Below are positions 25,940 to 34,315 of a DNA stretch of 64,000 nucleotides, piece after piece. The position numbers and the translations under genes are program-made. Below the pieces are notes generated by a model. The model was given only the letters and a program-made list of their open reading frames with translations, was not told the DNA's origin and did no database searches. The DNA comes from CAZCVI01 sp964502145 (GTDB taxonomy: Bacteria; Acidobacteriota; Aminicenantia; UBA2199), in the NCBI GenBank assembly GCA_964502145.1, contig CAZCVI010000036.1, forward strand, positions 6,431 to 70,430, given 5' to 3'. Within the stretch, counting starts at the first letter, position 1; every line of letters begins with the position of its first letter.

Positions 25940-26272
25940 TCATCCTGGAGGCCACGCCATAAATCGCCCGGCCAATAGATGCAAGTGGAGATGAAAAACA
26001 GATTGACCCGCCTCTCTGCCAGTATTGATGATCAACCTGTAATCCGTGCTGTGCAGTTTTTCCGCCACTTGTTTGGCCACGGTAAACAGATGTCCGATTA
26101 ATCCCTCATCCGTGACTTCTTTAATGGATTGGAAGTGTTCCTTGGGGATGATCAGCACATGGACAGGAGCCTGGGGGTGAATATCTTTAAATGCCACGAC
26201 GCGGTCATCTTCAAAAAGAAATGGCGTGTTTAATGTTCCCTCTGCTATTTTACAAAAGATACAATGGGTCAT
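25940..26272 (-). CDS. HIT (HINT-type) nucleotide-binding protein
   Basis: A 110-residue histidine-triad protein: CIFCKIAEGTLNTPFLFEDD, HPQAPVHVLIIPKEHFQSI, INTGREAGQSVFHLHLHLLA with the HxHxHxx active site, and a final AGRFMAWPPG. HINT proteins hydrolyse purine nucleoside phosphoramidates. The ATG at 26272 has AAGGA 7 nt upstream, 10 bp after the murA stop; the longer frame starting at 26299 would overlap murA. Confidence 0.92.
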   Translation of the reverse strand: MTHCIFCKIAEGTLNTPFLFEDDRVVAFKDIHPQAPVHVLIIPKEHFQSIKEVTDEGLIGHLFTVAKQVAEKLHSTDYRLIINTGREAGQSVFHLHLHLLAGRFMAWPPG

Positions 26273-26282
26273 ATTTTTTTCC

Positions 26283-27560
26283 TTAGAGCAGTTTAACATC
26301 TGCGCCCAGTGCGATTAATTTCCCCGGCATATTTTCATAACCGCGAAACAGTTGATATGGGTTTTCCATAAACGATTCACCTGTAGCCACTAAACCGGCC
26401 AGAATCAATGCAGCAGAAGCACGTAAATCCGTGGCGCGAAGTGTAGTGCCAGTTAATGAGGTTTTGCCTGTGATGCGGGCGATATCACCTGCCACGACAA
26501 TCTGCGCACCCATTTTATTGAGTTCACCCGCATGCTGGAAACGGTTGTTAAAAATATTCTCCTTGATTTGCGAAACACCCTCAACCTGGGTGAGCAGGGT
26601 AGTTAATTGGGCTTGCAAATCAGTGGGAAAGCCGGGATGGGGAAGTGTCTCCACAGATACCGGTTTAAAAAGGTCTTTCTTGATAATTGAAATGGAATTA
26701 TTTACCGAATTGGTTTTAACACCGATTTGTTCCAGTACCTCCAGCAAGCTTTGAATATATTCAGGAACCGCGTTTTCAACAATAATATCATTTTCGCCCA
26801 GGCATCCTGCAATTACATAGGTGCCCATTTCGATCCGGTCAGGAATGATACGGTGTGTCGTGCCGGACAACGATGTTTTACCGTGAACGATCAATGTATC
26901 ACTATTTTTCCCTTGTATATCCGCGCCCATATCCATTAACAAATCGATCAAGTCGCCAATTTCTGGTTCAATCGCGCAGTTTTGCAGTACTGTTGTTCCT
27001 TCAGCCAGAGTCGCCGCCATTAAAAGGTTTTCTGTACCTGTTACGCTTTTACTTGGGAACGTATAGTCTATCGCTTGCAGTTGTTTTTCTGTCCGTGCGG
27101 TGATACGGTCTGGCGCTTCATCAATAATTGCCCCCATCTTTCGCAAGCCGTCTAAATGGTAGTTAATGTTGCGGTCACCAATCGGACAGCCTCCTGGCTG
27201 GGAGACTTCCGCAAAGCCATTTCTCGCTAGCAGTGGTCCCAGAATAAGAATAGACGCGCGCGACGATTCCGTGATTTCTTTCGGAACCAATGCCGATTTC
27301 ACGCGGGGGATGGCGATATCCACGGTATTGCCATTAAAAAATCCCTCCGCGCCCAGGTTTTGCAGCGCACGAAACATCACTTTGATGTCCTCTACTTGTG
27401 GTACGTCAGTAAAATAGAATTGACCATTGCTCAAAAGCACGGCTGCCAGTTCTGGAAGAGCCGCATTTTTAGCACCTGCAATCCTTACAGTGCCCGATAG
27501 CGTTTTCTTCCCGGTTATCATTATTTTTGTGTTTTTCATATTGCCCATTAGAGTAGTCAT
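26283..27560 (-). CDS. murA: UDP-N-acetylglucosamine 1-carboxyvinyltransferase (MurA)
   Basis: Transfers enolpyruvate from PEP to UDP-GlcNAc, the first committed step of peptidoglycan synthesis in the cytoplasm. The 425-residue protein has GTVRIAGAKNAALPELAAVL (KN motif), the catalytic cysteine loop QPGGCPIGDRNINYHLDGL, and the C-terminal ATDLRASAALILAGL. Because the loop Cys is present, fosfomycin sensitivity would be expected from family knowledge. Start codons at 27560, 27548 and 27539 are all possible and none has a strong ribosome-binding site. It heads a short operon with the HIT gene. Confidence 0.95.
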   Translation of the reverse strand: MTTLMGNMKNTKIMITGKKTLSGTVRIAGAKNAALPELAAVLLSNGQFYFTDVPQVEDIKVMFRALQNLGAEGFFNGNTVDIAIPRVKSALVPKEITESSRASILILGPLLARNGFAEVSQPGGCPIGDRNINYHLDGLRKMGAIIDEAPDRITARTEKQLQAIDYTFPSKSVTGTENLLMAATLAEGTTVLQNCAIEPEIGDLIDLLMDMGADIQGKNSDTLIVHGKTSLSGTTHRIIPDRIEMGTYVIAGCLGENDIIVENAVPEYIQSLLEVLEQIGVKTNSVNNSISIIKKDLFKPVSVETLPHPGFPTDLQAQLTTLLTQVEGVSQIKENIFNNRFQHAGELNKMGAQIVVAGDIARITGKTSLTGTTLRATDLRASAALILAGLVATGESFMENPYQLFRGYENMPGKLIALGADVKLL

Positions 27561-27617
27561 TATATATACTTTTTACTTATTTTTCAAGATTTATTCACCA
27601 AAAAAAAACAATGGCAG

Positions 27618-30600
27618 TTATTGCCTGTCAAACCACTTTTTTAAAAGCGCAAAAACACTGGCTTGTTTAATCGGTTTTGAAATATAATCGTCCATCCCCG
27701 CTTCAAGGCATTTTTCCCGGTCGCCTTTCATGCTTTGGGCGGTCATCGCCACAATGGGGATACGGGAAACCTTGTGGTGCATGTTTGGTGGCCAGATTTT
27801 TTCAATGGTGCGGATATGGACTGTGGCTTCCAAGCCATTCATTCGCGGCATTTGGATGTCCATGAGGATCAAATCAAATGAATCCGGCGTGGCGCTGTAT
27901 AATTGCACCGCTTCTTCGCCGTTCATGGCAATCGTTACCCGGTACCCGGCTTTGGTTAACATGCGGTGGGCCAATTTCTGGTTGATGGCATTGTCTTCGG
28001 CTAACAGGATGTGGCGGTTTGTGGTGGGAGTGATGGGAAGCATGGGAATGATGGGAATTAGGGGCGTGATGGGCGTTTTTTCCGGTTTGTCTAACCAAGC
28101 GGTGAAGTAAAAAGTGCTGCCTTGATTGGGCACGCTTTGAACGGAAATAGTGCCACCCATTAACGCCGCAATTTGTTTGCAAATAGGCAGTCCGAGACCT
28201 ACGCCACCGTATTGGCGGGTAATGGAGCCATCCCCTTGTTGGAAAGGGTCAAAAATTGTTTCCAGTTTATCTGCGGGAATGCCAATACCCGTATCGCTGA
28301 CCGTAACCTGGATTTTTACCCGGTGGAATTCTTCCTGCTGGAGTGTCATTGCCAGATCAATCGTCCCTTGTCTGGTGAATTTAACCGAATTGCCCACGAG
28401 GTTGATGAGCACCTGCCGGAACCGGCCTGCATCGCCTTTTAGTGTTTCAGGAACGCTTGGTTCCACCTCATAATTCATTGCCAACTCTTTGTCGCCGATG
28501 TGCGGGCGGACGATTTCAAACACGTCGCGGATGATTTGTTTGGGTTCAAACAGGTCTGCATGAAAGGTCAGTTCCCCAGCTTCGATCCTGGAGAAGTCCA
28601 GGATATCATTTAATAAAGCAGTGAGTGCCTCGCCACTGCGGGTGATGGTTTCGACATAATCCAGTTGTTCTTGATTGAGCGGTGTATTTATCAGCATATC
28701 TGCAAAGCCGATAATGCCATTCATGGGGGTACGAATCTCGTGGCTCATGCGCGCCAGGAACTCGCTTTTAGCCAGATTGGCTGTTTCTGCTGATTGCCGC
28801 TCTTGCCGCGAAATTTCCAGGGCTTGCTGTAACTCCTGCGATTGTTTGAGAATCTTTTCATTTTGCTTGGTAATACGGGCTTCGGAAAGTTTAAGGCTAG
28901 TGATATCTGAACCAATGATCACAAAGCGGACGATATTACCGCCACTATCACAGATAGGCGTCAAGGTAGATTGAAACCAGGCAATAGTTTCTCCCTCTGT
29001 ATTGGGAGTCTCATAGGTCACTGATTTTTTATTTTGGACACAATTCGCAAAGATTTCTTTGATATTGGGGTTTGCGCTTGCGTCCACGATATTTCTACCG
29101 TGGATGCGGATGAATTCTTCAAGGGGCATACCCAGTGCTTTGGTAAAGCGGTCGTTGACCCATTCGATATTGCCTTTGGCATCTAAAATATACACCACGT
29201 TTTCTGTTTCCCGTGCCACGATCGAGAGTTTTTCCAGTTCTTTATAGGACTCTTCTAATTGATGCGTGCGTTGCTCTACCAGAGTTTCCAATTCTTTTTT
29301 GCGTCTATTAAATTGCCTGACCCTGACCCGGTAAATCCACAGGGCCAGCGAGAGGGCCATGAATCCCATTATGAAATAAAACCACCACGTCTGATAGAAG
29401 TAGGGTCGAATAAAAAAGGGAATGGTTGCTCCGACCCAATTCCAGGTGCCGTCGTAATTACGGGCGATCACTTTGAACTGGTAGTGTCCGGGTGGAACAT
29501 TCGTATAATACGCAATGCGGCGGTTCCCTGCGTCTTTCCACTGGTCATCGAAACCACTCAATTTATACTTGAATAAAATCTTTTCCGGGGCATAATAATG
29601 GAACGCCGTATAATGAAACTCGATACTTTTCACACTCGCCGCAACCGAAATAGCCCGTGTTTTAGCGTGTTTTTTCGTCGCCAGTTTGATCGTGTGATCA
29701 TCCACTACCAGTTGTTCGATATAAACTGGCGGTGGTGTCGAGTGATGGTGAATGCCACTGGGGTCCAGTCTGATAATTCCATTATTGGTGGAAAACCAGA
29801 GCTTGTGGTCGCTGCCAATGGTGCCTGCTGGTTGTGTGCTTCTGCCTGAGCATTGAATGCTGACCATATCTTCCGATTCAGTAAATGATCGGGTGGTGAT
29901 TCGAACCCGTTTCCCTGTTGTAAAATCCAGCAGTTCTTGGCGGGCCACGTAAAAAATTCCCCTGGGAGTGCCGAACCAAAAATTTCCATCATTATCTTGG
30001 ATTATTTGGAATATGCTGTCATTATCCAATCCATCTTGGCTTGTGCAGGGAGTGAATATCCCGTTTTTAAAACGGTTCACACCATTTTCAAACGTACCGA
30101 TCCAGAGAACTCCCGGGTTATTTTTTTCTTCAGTAATCACCGTGATATTATCGCCTGAGAGTCCGTGTTCTTTTTTATAAACAGTGCAGGTGTTGTTGCT
30201 TTCGTTTAATTTAGCCAGTCCTGAACTCGTGCCAATCCAGAGTTTACCCGTGCCATCACGGTAAATTGTTTTCACGAAGTCGCTTGGCAGGCCCTGAGCT
30301 TTGCTGTAGGTTTGAAACACACCGTTTCTGAAACGGAGTAATCCACCATCATAAGTGCCTACCCAGAGTACACCGTCTGGGTCTGAATAAATAATGCGAA
30401 TCGTATTACTCGACAATCCGTTTTGCCGTGTGAACGTGGTAATCGCGTTATCCTGTCCTTTTTTTATCTGTTTTAAGCCCTTGCTTTCCATACCGATCCA
30501 AAGATCACCCGCTTTGTCTTCATGAATTGAATTGATCCCGTAATCAAAGATTTCATCTCTGGCGGTGAAGCGTGAAAATTGTGTTTCCCCTTTCTTTAAC

Positions 30601-31766
30601 CAGTACAGACCATCCAGCATGCCCACCCAGAGCGTGTTGTTCCTGTCGTAGTAGAGACACCAGCTTGATTCGTTCGAGAGCGAGTCCTTTTGCGTGTATC
30701 TTTTAAGTGCCCCGTCCTTGAGCCGGTATAGGCCCATGGCTTCTGTGCCAATCCACAGGTTCCCCTCCGTGTCCTCAATGATACTATTCACTAAATTATA
30801 GGCCAGTTGTGTATCTGTTAACCAAGTCGCGAATTTCCCCGCTTGCCAGCGGTGTAATCCTTTTCTCGTGCCTATCCAGAGTACATGGTGGCTGTCTTCA
30901 TAGATGGTGCGGACAAAATCATTCGGTAGTGTGCCGTTTTTTTCATTATAAGCGATAAATTTTTCTTTGCCTTTTTCTATTACAAGTTTGAACAAGCCGC
31001 CGCCATAAGTACCAAACCAGAGTGTGCCTTGGTGGTCTTGAAAGATTTTGCGCACAAAGGGGTAGGTCAGGCCGTTTTTTTCTGTATAGTGGTGGAATTT
31101 GCCATTATCGAACCGGTCTAAACCTTGGCGGGAACCAATCCACAGGTTGCCCGCGTTGCCTTCAAGAATCGAACGGATATAATTACCGCTTAAGCCGTGT
31201 TCCGTAGTATAGGTGATTAGTTCATGGTTAGCCGGGTTAAAACGACCCAGCCCGTTGCCGTCCGTGCCCAGCCAGATGTGGCCTTTTTTATCCGGGTACA
31301 CTAAAAATATTTTGCTACGCGACAACCAGCCCGTAGTAAAAGGGAGAATTTTTTCATCTTTCAGTAAGACCAAACCTTCTTCCGTACCGATCCAGAGTGT
31401 TCCGTTTTTGTCTTGGTAGATTGACCAGACCGTATAACTGGGAAGAACTTTTGAACCGCTTTTATTAAACACGTCGAAGCGTACTCCATCGAAGCGTACC
31501 AAGCCAGAGCTTGTCGCCAACCAGAGATAACCGTCGGTTGTTTGGAGAATTTGGCTGACCATGTTATCTGGTAATCCTTCGCGGGTTTGCCAATGATCAA
31601 CCGTATAATGATCTTCAGTCTTGGACGGGTCAAGAGCCTGCAATAGCGAAGTCAAACACCCAAGCCCAATACAGGTAAAAATGAGTAGCACCCCAAAAAG
31701 GAGTGGCTTCTGCTTAGTCATGCATAGCTCTTGGCTGATAATTTTGAAGAATTTTCTCATGTGCAT
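27618..31766 (-). CDS. hybrid sensor histidine kinase: two-component propellers, Y_Y_Y, PAS, HisKA, HATPase, receiver
   Basis: A 1382-residue membrane-spanning hybrid kinase. After an N-terminal signal anchor (LLFGVLLIFTCIGLGCL), about 620 residues form two seven-bladed propellers of Reg_prop repeats (pattern ..DG.LW.GT..GL..), then a Y_Y_Y domain (FDDQWKDAGNRRIAYYTNVP), a TM helix (WWFYFIMGFMALSLALWIYR), a PAS domain, HisKA (ARMSHEIRTPMNGIIGF, about H1009), HATPase with IGIPADKLETIFDPFQQGD, and a receiver (LILMDIQMPRMNG, about D1302). It resembles the HTCS-type sensors that detect glycans in Bacteroidetes but lacks an AraC output domain. A Pro/Ile linker (about residues 1227-1248) is encoded by the same 9-bp repeat as the intergenic elements. 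No polysaccharide gene lies beside it. Confidence 0.92.
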   Translation of the reverse strand: MHMRKFFKIISQELCMTKQKPLLFGVLLIFTCIGLGCLTSLLQALDPSKTEDHYTVDHWQTREGLPDNMVSQILQTTDGYLWLATSSGLVRFDGVRFDVFNKSGSKVLPSYTVWSIYQDKNGTLWIGTEEGLVLLKDEKILPFTTGWLSRSKIFLVYPDKKGHIWLGTDGNGLGRFNPANHELITYTTEHGLSGNYIRSILEGNAGNLWIGSRQGLDRFDNGKFHHYTEKNGLTYPFVRKIFQDHQGTLWFGTYGGGLFKLVIEKGKEKFIAYNEKNGTLPNDFVRTIYEDSHHVLWIGTRKGLHRWQAGKFATWLTDTQLAYNLVNSIIEDTEGNLWIGTEAMGLYRLKDGALKRYTQKDSLSNESSWCLYYDRNNTLWVGMLDGLYWLKKGETQFSRFTARDEIFDYGINSIHEDKAGDLWIGMESKGLKQIKKGQDNAITTFTRQNGLSSNTIRIIYSDPDGVLWVGTYDGGLLRFRNGVFQTYSKAQGLPSDFVKTIYRDGTGKLWIGTSSGLAKLNESNNTCTVYKKEHGLSGDNITVITEEKNNPGVLWIGTFENGVNRFKNGIFTPCTSQDGLDNDSIFQIIQDNDGNFWFGTPRGIFYVARQELLDFTTGKRVRITTRSFTESEDMVSIQCSGRSTQPAGTIGSDHKLWFSTNNGIIRLDPSGIHHHSTPPPVYIEQLVVDDHTIKLATKKHAKTRAISVAASVKSIEFHYTAFHYYAPEKILFKYKLSGFDDQWKDAGNRRIAYYTNVPPGHYQFKVIARNYDGTWNWVGATIPFFIRPYFYQTWWFYFIMGFMALSLALWIYRVRVRQFNRRKKELETLVEQRTHQLEESYKELEKLSIVARETENVVYILDAKGNIEWVNDRFTKALGMPLEEFIRIHGRNIVDASANPNIKEIFANCVQNKKSVTYETPNTEGETIAWFQSTLTPICDSGGNIVRFVIIGSDITSLKLSEARITKQNEKILKQSQELQQALEISRQERQSAETANLAKSEFLARMSHEIRTPMNGIIGFADMLINTPLNQEQLDYVETITRSGEALTALLNDILDFSRIEAGELTFHADLFEPKQIIRDVFEIVRPHIGDKELAMNYEVEPSVPETLKGDAGRFRQVLINLVGNSVKFTRQGTIDLAMTLQQEEFHRVKIQVTVSDTGIGIPADKLETIFDPFQQGDGSITRQYGGVGLGLPICKQIAALMGGTISVQSVPNQGSTFYFTAWLDKPEKTPITPLIPIIPMLPITPTTNRHILLAEDNAINQKLAHRMLTKAGYRVTIAMNGEEAVQLYSATPDSFDLILMDIQMPRMNGLEATVHIRTIEKIWPPNMHHKVSRIPIVAMTAQSMKGDREKCLEAGMDDYISKPIKQASVFALLKKWFDRQ
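28021..28078. repeat. GGGA-type 9-bp repeat inside the hybrid kinase gene
   Basis: The plus strand reads GTGATGGGAAGCATGGGAAT and continues with GATGGGAATTAGGGGCGTGA in 9-bp steps, identical in style to the arms of elements 4 and 6. On the coding strand it specifies the linker PITPLIPIIPMLPITP between the ATPase and receiver domains. The 9-bp period keeps frame. Confidence 0.8.
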
Positions 31767-31819
31767 CTTAAGTATACAAAATTTAAAATATTTTTACAAC
31801 CGTGTTGTTGATTTTTGCA

Positions 31820-32014
31820 GTTCACTGCCAAGTTTCTGAAAAGAGCCACGGATAACCATGGCAGGCTGGACTATCTGGACTTACTGGACTTACTGGACAA
31901 GCTGGACTTACTGGACAAACTGGAAAAATCAAAGGTTTTGTGAAGTCCAGTACGTCCAGTAAGTCCAGATAGTCCATGTCGTCCATGTTTTTTCAAGAAT
32001 TTGCTGGTAGATCT
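31820..32014. repeat. inverted-repeat element 3 (GGAC type)
   Basis: Left terminus TTCACTGCCAAGTTTCTGAA (31821-31840) is mirrored by TTTCAAGAATTTGCTGGTAG (31991-32010). Left arm 31866-31925 is a 9-bp array of TGGACTTAC/TGGACAAGC units, the right arm 31942-31987 its complement (GTCCAGTAA, GTCCAGATA). The loop (GGAAAAATCAAAGGTTTTGT) is nearly identical to that of element 5. It lies just upstream of the hybrid kinase. Confidence 0.85.
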
Positions 32015-32093
32015 AGGTCATTCATTACTAGGTGTTTTTTTTAAAGAGTTGTCTCTAGTATTTTCTTTATATATATATCTTTATATATGTTAC

Positions 32094-32180
32094 TTAAATT
32101 TTGGTACACTCTGTACCGAAATTTTGGTACAACTATCCCGAGATTTTGGTACAGGTGTACCCAGATTTTGGTAAGTTGGT
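32094..32180. repeat. four degenerate ATTTTGGTACA repeats
   Basis: AAATTTTGGTACACTCTGTA, then GAAATTTTGGTACAACTA, GAGATTTTGGTACAGGTG and CAGATTTTGGTAAGTTGG occur in a row with a period of about 21-23 bp. The repeat period is close to that of the neighbouring minisatellite. No gene is supported here. Confidence 0.7.
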
Positions 32181-32249
32181 GGGTGCGCTTTCCAAAAATT
32201 TTTTTCCCCCACACAAATCACTTGATCCATCACACGTTGTACCGTAGAA

Positions 32250-32612
32250 GGAAGTAACTTTGCTTTGGAAGGAAGAGACTTTGCTTTGGAAGGAAGAGAC
32301 TTCAGTGTGGCAAGTTGAAACTGCAGCAGAACATGTAAAGAGTTTACCTCTGCATGTACAGAGTGCAGCACTACATTTACTAATTGCACCTCAACATTTA
32401 AAGAGTGTACCGCTACATTTACTGATTGCACCTCAACATTTAAAGAGTGTACCGCTACATTTTCTAATTGCACCTCAACATTTAAAGAGTGTACCGCAAC
32501 ATTTACTAATTGCACCTCAACATGTGAAGAGTGTACCGCAACATTTACTAATTGCACCCCAACATGTGAAGAGTGTACCGCAACATTTACTAATTGCACC
32601 GTTGAAATGACA
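32250..32612. repeat. 21-bp minisatellite (alternating A/B units, 42-bp higher-order repeat)
   Basis: About 17 units of 21 bp. The first units (GAAGAGACTTTGCTTTGGAAG type) are more diverged; from about 32335 two unit types alternate, TAAAGAGTGTACCGCTACAT and TACTAATTGCACCTCAACAT, giving a 42-bp higher-order repeat. Because 21 is a multiple of three, open frames exist on both strands (plus: repeats of HLLIAPQHLKSVPL; minus: repeats of NVAVHSLNVEVQLV), but neither has an ATG or a ribosome-binding site. I call it a repeat array, not a gene. Confidence 0.85.
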
Positions 32613-32761
32613 GTTCATATCCCAACATCAAGAAATCGGATCGCAAAAATGACTCATTGTACTATTGAAGGAAGACAAAGAAAGCCATAACCCTGGCATG
32701 TAAAGTAAAAAAGTGAACACTGCACCCTGACTGAAGCACATTTCCCTTTATTTTTATCCAG

Positions 32762-33020
32762 AAATGACTTATAATTAACCCTATGAAAGCAAACAACCAG
32801 TGGCTGCTGCCCAGATTCAACAAAGTGTTGCCCTTATTTCCTTATTTGGGCAATGGAAGCGACTATATTTTCGAAGCCGATTTATCTTTGTCCTGCCCAC
32901 CAGTCGATTTCTCCCTTTGTTTCCTTAAATCCCAGGCTGCGAAACTTTTAAATCATTGGAATTCTGACACCATCACCCACGAATTTGCCAACAATCCCCT
33001 GTGGCAACGATTAAAACAAT
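32762..33020 (+). repeat. direct duplication, copy A
   Basis: This 259-bp stretch (promoter-like TTATAATTAACCC plus the first 80 codons of a gene) is repeated at 34057-34315 with roughly seven mismatches by eye, four of them clustered where one copy reads GCGAAACT and the other GTCACTCT. The two copies enclose the propeller gene. Confidence 0.92.
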
Positions 33021-33022
33021 AA
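32783..33022 (+). pseudogene. truncated copy of the 333-residue gene at 34078
   Basis: It encodes 79 residues starting MKANNQWLLPRFNKVLPLFP and ending NNPLWQRLKQ, then stops. The residues match the first 79 of the gene at 34078 except for a few changes (AAKLL for AVTLL, THEFA for TQEFA). The stop falls exactly where the duplicated segment ends and the ribosome-binding site of the propeller gene begins. It may still be translated, but it lacks three quarters of the parent protein. Confidence 0.85.
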
Positions 33023-33033
33023 ATAGGAGAAAT

Positions 33034-34035
33034 ATGACTTTTAAAAAAACAATGTTTATCGTGTTCGGTTTTCTGTTGCTTAATGCATTGGTGTTTGCAA
33101 AAAGAATTGGCGTAGTTGAGGAGATTCTAAATCCCAACTTTTTGCGTGTATCTCATGACACTCTTTTTATTTCCGATCAATATTACGTGAATTTTTATTC
33201 TATTGAGCGGCTAAATCTCTTGGGCAAAACGGGAGGAAAAGGAGAAGGTCCAAAAGAATACCAATTTCAACCCGCTGTTCGAGTGTTTAAGGACCGCATT
33301 TTGGTTTTTGCAGCGTTTAAAATTGATTTGTACACCTTCAAGGGTGAGCTTATTAGTGAAAAAAAATATGATAGGTTATTGTTTGACGTCGGGTATGCCA
33401 ACGGGAGCTATATTGTTTCTATAGTCGAATTCCAACAGGGAAAAACTGACTTTAATCTCTTAAATTCCAATTTGAAAACAATTAAGACAATTAATTCCGT
33501 AAAAAATCCACAGCCCAGTCCATTAACAAAGATAAAAACGTATCTTGTTGAACCCTTAAACAAGTTCCAATGCTTTGATAACAAGATATATCTTGTTAGT
33601 AGTAACCAGGAGGGAATTTTCTTTACTGTTTTTGATAACCAGGGGACTCTTGTAAAAACTATCCGCCGAGATTCTGAAAGAATTATAATTCCCGAAGCCT
33701 ATAAGATCAAAAAATTTGATGAATTTAAAAGTATCCCGGCTGTTAAGAAAAGATGGCAAGGATTATCCAGATTGTATGATTATACTTTTCCAAAATATTT
33801 TCCCGCTATTGAGGACTTTCGCGTAACCGATGGGAAAATTTACATCAAAACGTACAAGTCCCTAAAGTCAAATGTGGAATATCTAGTATTGGATTTGGAT
33901 GGCAAACTTCTAGGAAAATATTTTCTGCCAGATATCCAGGAAAAGTTTTATGATATAAAAAATAATTATTTCTACTATCTACAAGAGGACGAAGAAGCCG
34001 AAACCTGGGAAATACATGCAGTCAAAATACAATAA
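33034..34035 (+). CDS. exported six-bladed beta-propeller protein (first copy type)
   Basis: A 333-residue protein with a signal peptide (KKTMFIVFGFLLLNALVFA) and TolB-like six-bladed propeller repeats. The signature GGKGEGPKEYQFQP at about residue 70 is the 'G.GPGEF..P' motif of this family, and later blades show similar strand patterns (FSVFDNQGTLVKTI-type, YLVLDLDGKLLGKY). The ATG at 33034 has AGGAGA 6-7 nt upstream. It sits exactly between the two copies of the 259-bp duplication. Similar propellers accompany radical-SAM peptide loci; another lies at 35478. Confidence 0.8.
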   Translation: MTFKKTMFIVFGFLLLNALVFAKRIGVVEEILNPNFLRVSHDTLFISDQYYVNFYSIERLNLLGKTGGKGEGPKEYQFQPAVRVFKDRILVFAAFKIDLYTFKGELISEKKYDRLLFDVGYANGSYIVSIVEFQQGKTDFNLLNSNLKTIKTINSVKNPQPSPLTKIKTYLVEPLNKFQCFDNKIYLVSSNQEGIFFTVFDNQGTLVKTIRRDSERIIIPEAYKIKKFDEFKSIPAVKKRWQGLSRLYDYTFPKYFPAIEDFRVTDGKIYIKTYKSLKSNVEYLVLDLDGKLLGKYFLPDIQEKFYDIKNNYFYYLQEDEEAETWEIHAVKIQ

Positions 34036-34056
34036 TATTTCTGGATAAAACAATTA

Positions 34057-34315
34057 AAATGACTTATAATTAAACCTATGAAAGCAAACAACCAGTGGCT
34101 GCTGCCCAGATTCAACAAAGTGTTGCCCTTATTTCCTTATTTGGGCAATGGAAGCGACTATATTTTCGAAGCCGATTTATCTTTGTCCTGCCCACCAGTC
34201 GATTTCTCCCTTTGTTTCCTTAAATCCCAGGCTGTCACTCTTTTAAATCATTGGAATTCTGACACCATCACCCAAGAATTTGCCAACAATCCCCTGTGGC
34301 AACGGTTAAAACAAT
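34057..34315 (+). repeat. direct duplication, copy B
   Basis: The second copy of the 259-bp segment described at 32762. Here the reading frame continues into the full-length 333-residue gene. Confidence 0.92.

Noticed and set aside
32090..32599. 169-residue protein in the minisatellite (minus strand)
   Set aside because: Starts with GTG inside a repeat unit with no upstream signal; the same periodicity explains the open frame.
32260..32610. 116-residue protein in the minisatellite (plus strand)
   Set aside because: Starts with TTG, lacks a ribosome-binding site, and the frame is open only because the repeat unit is 21 bp.
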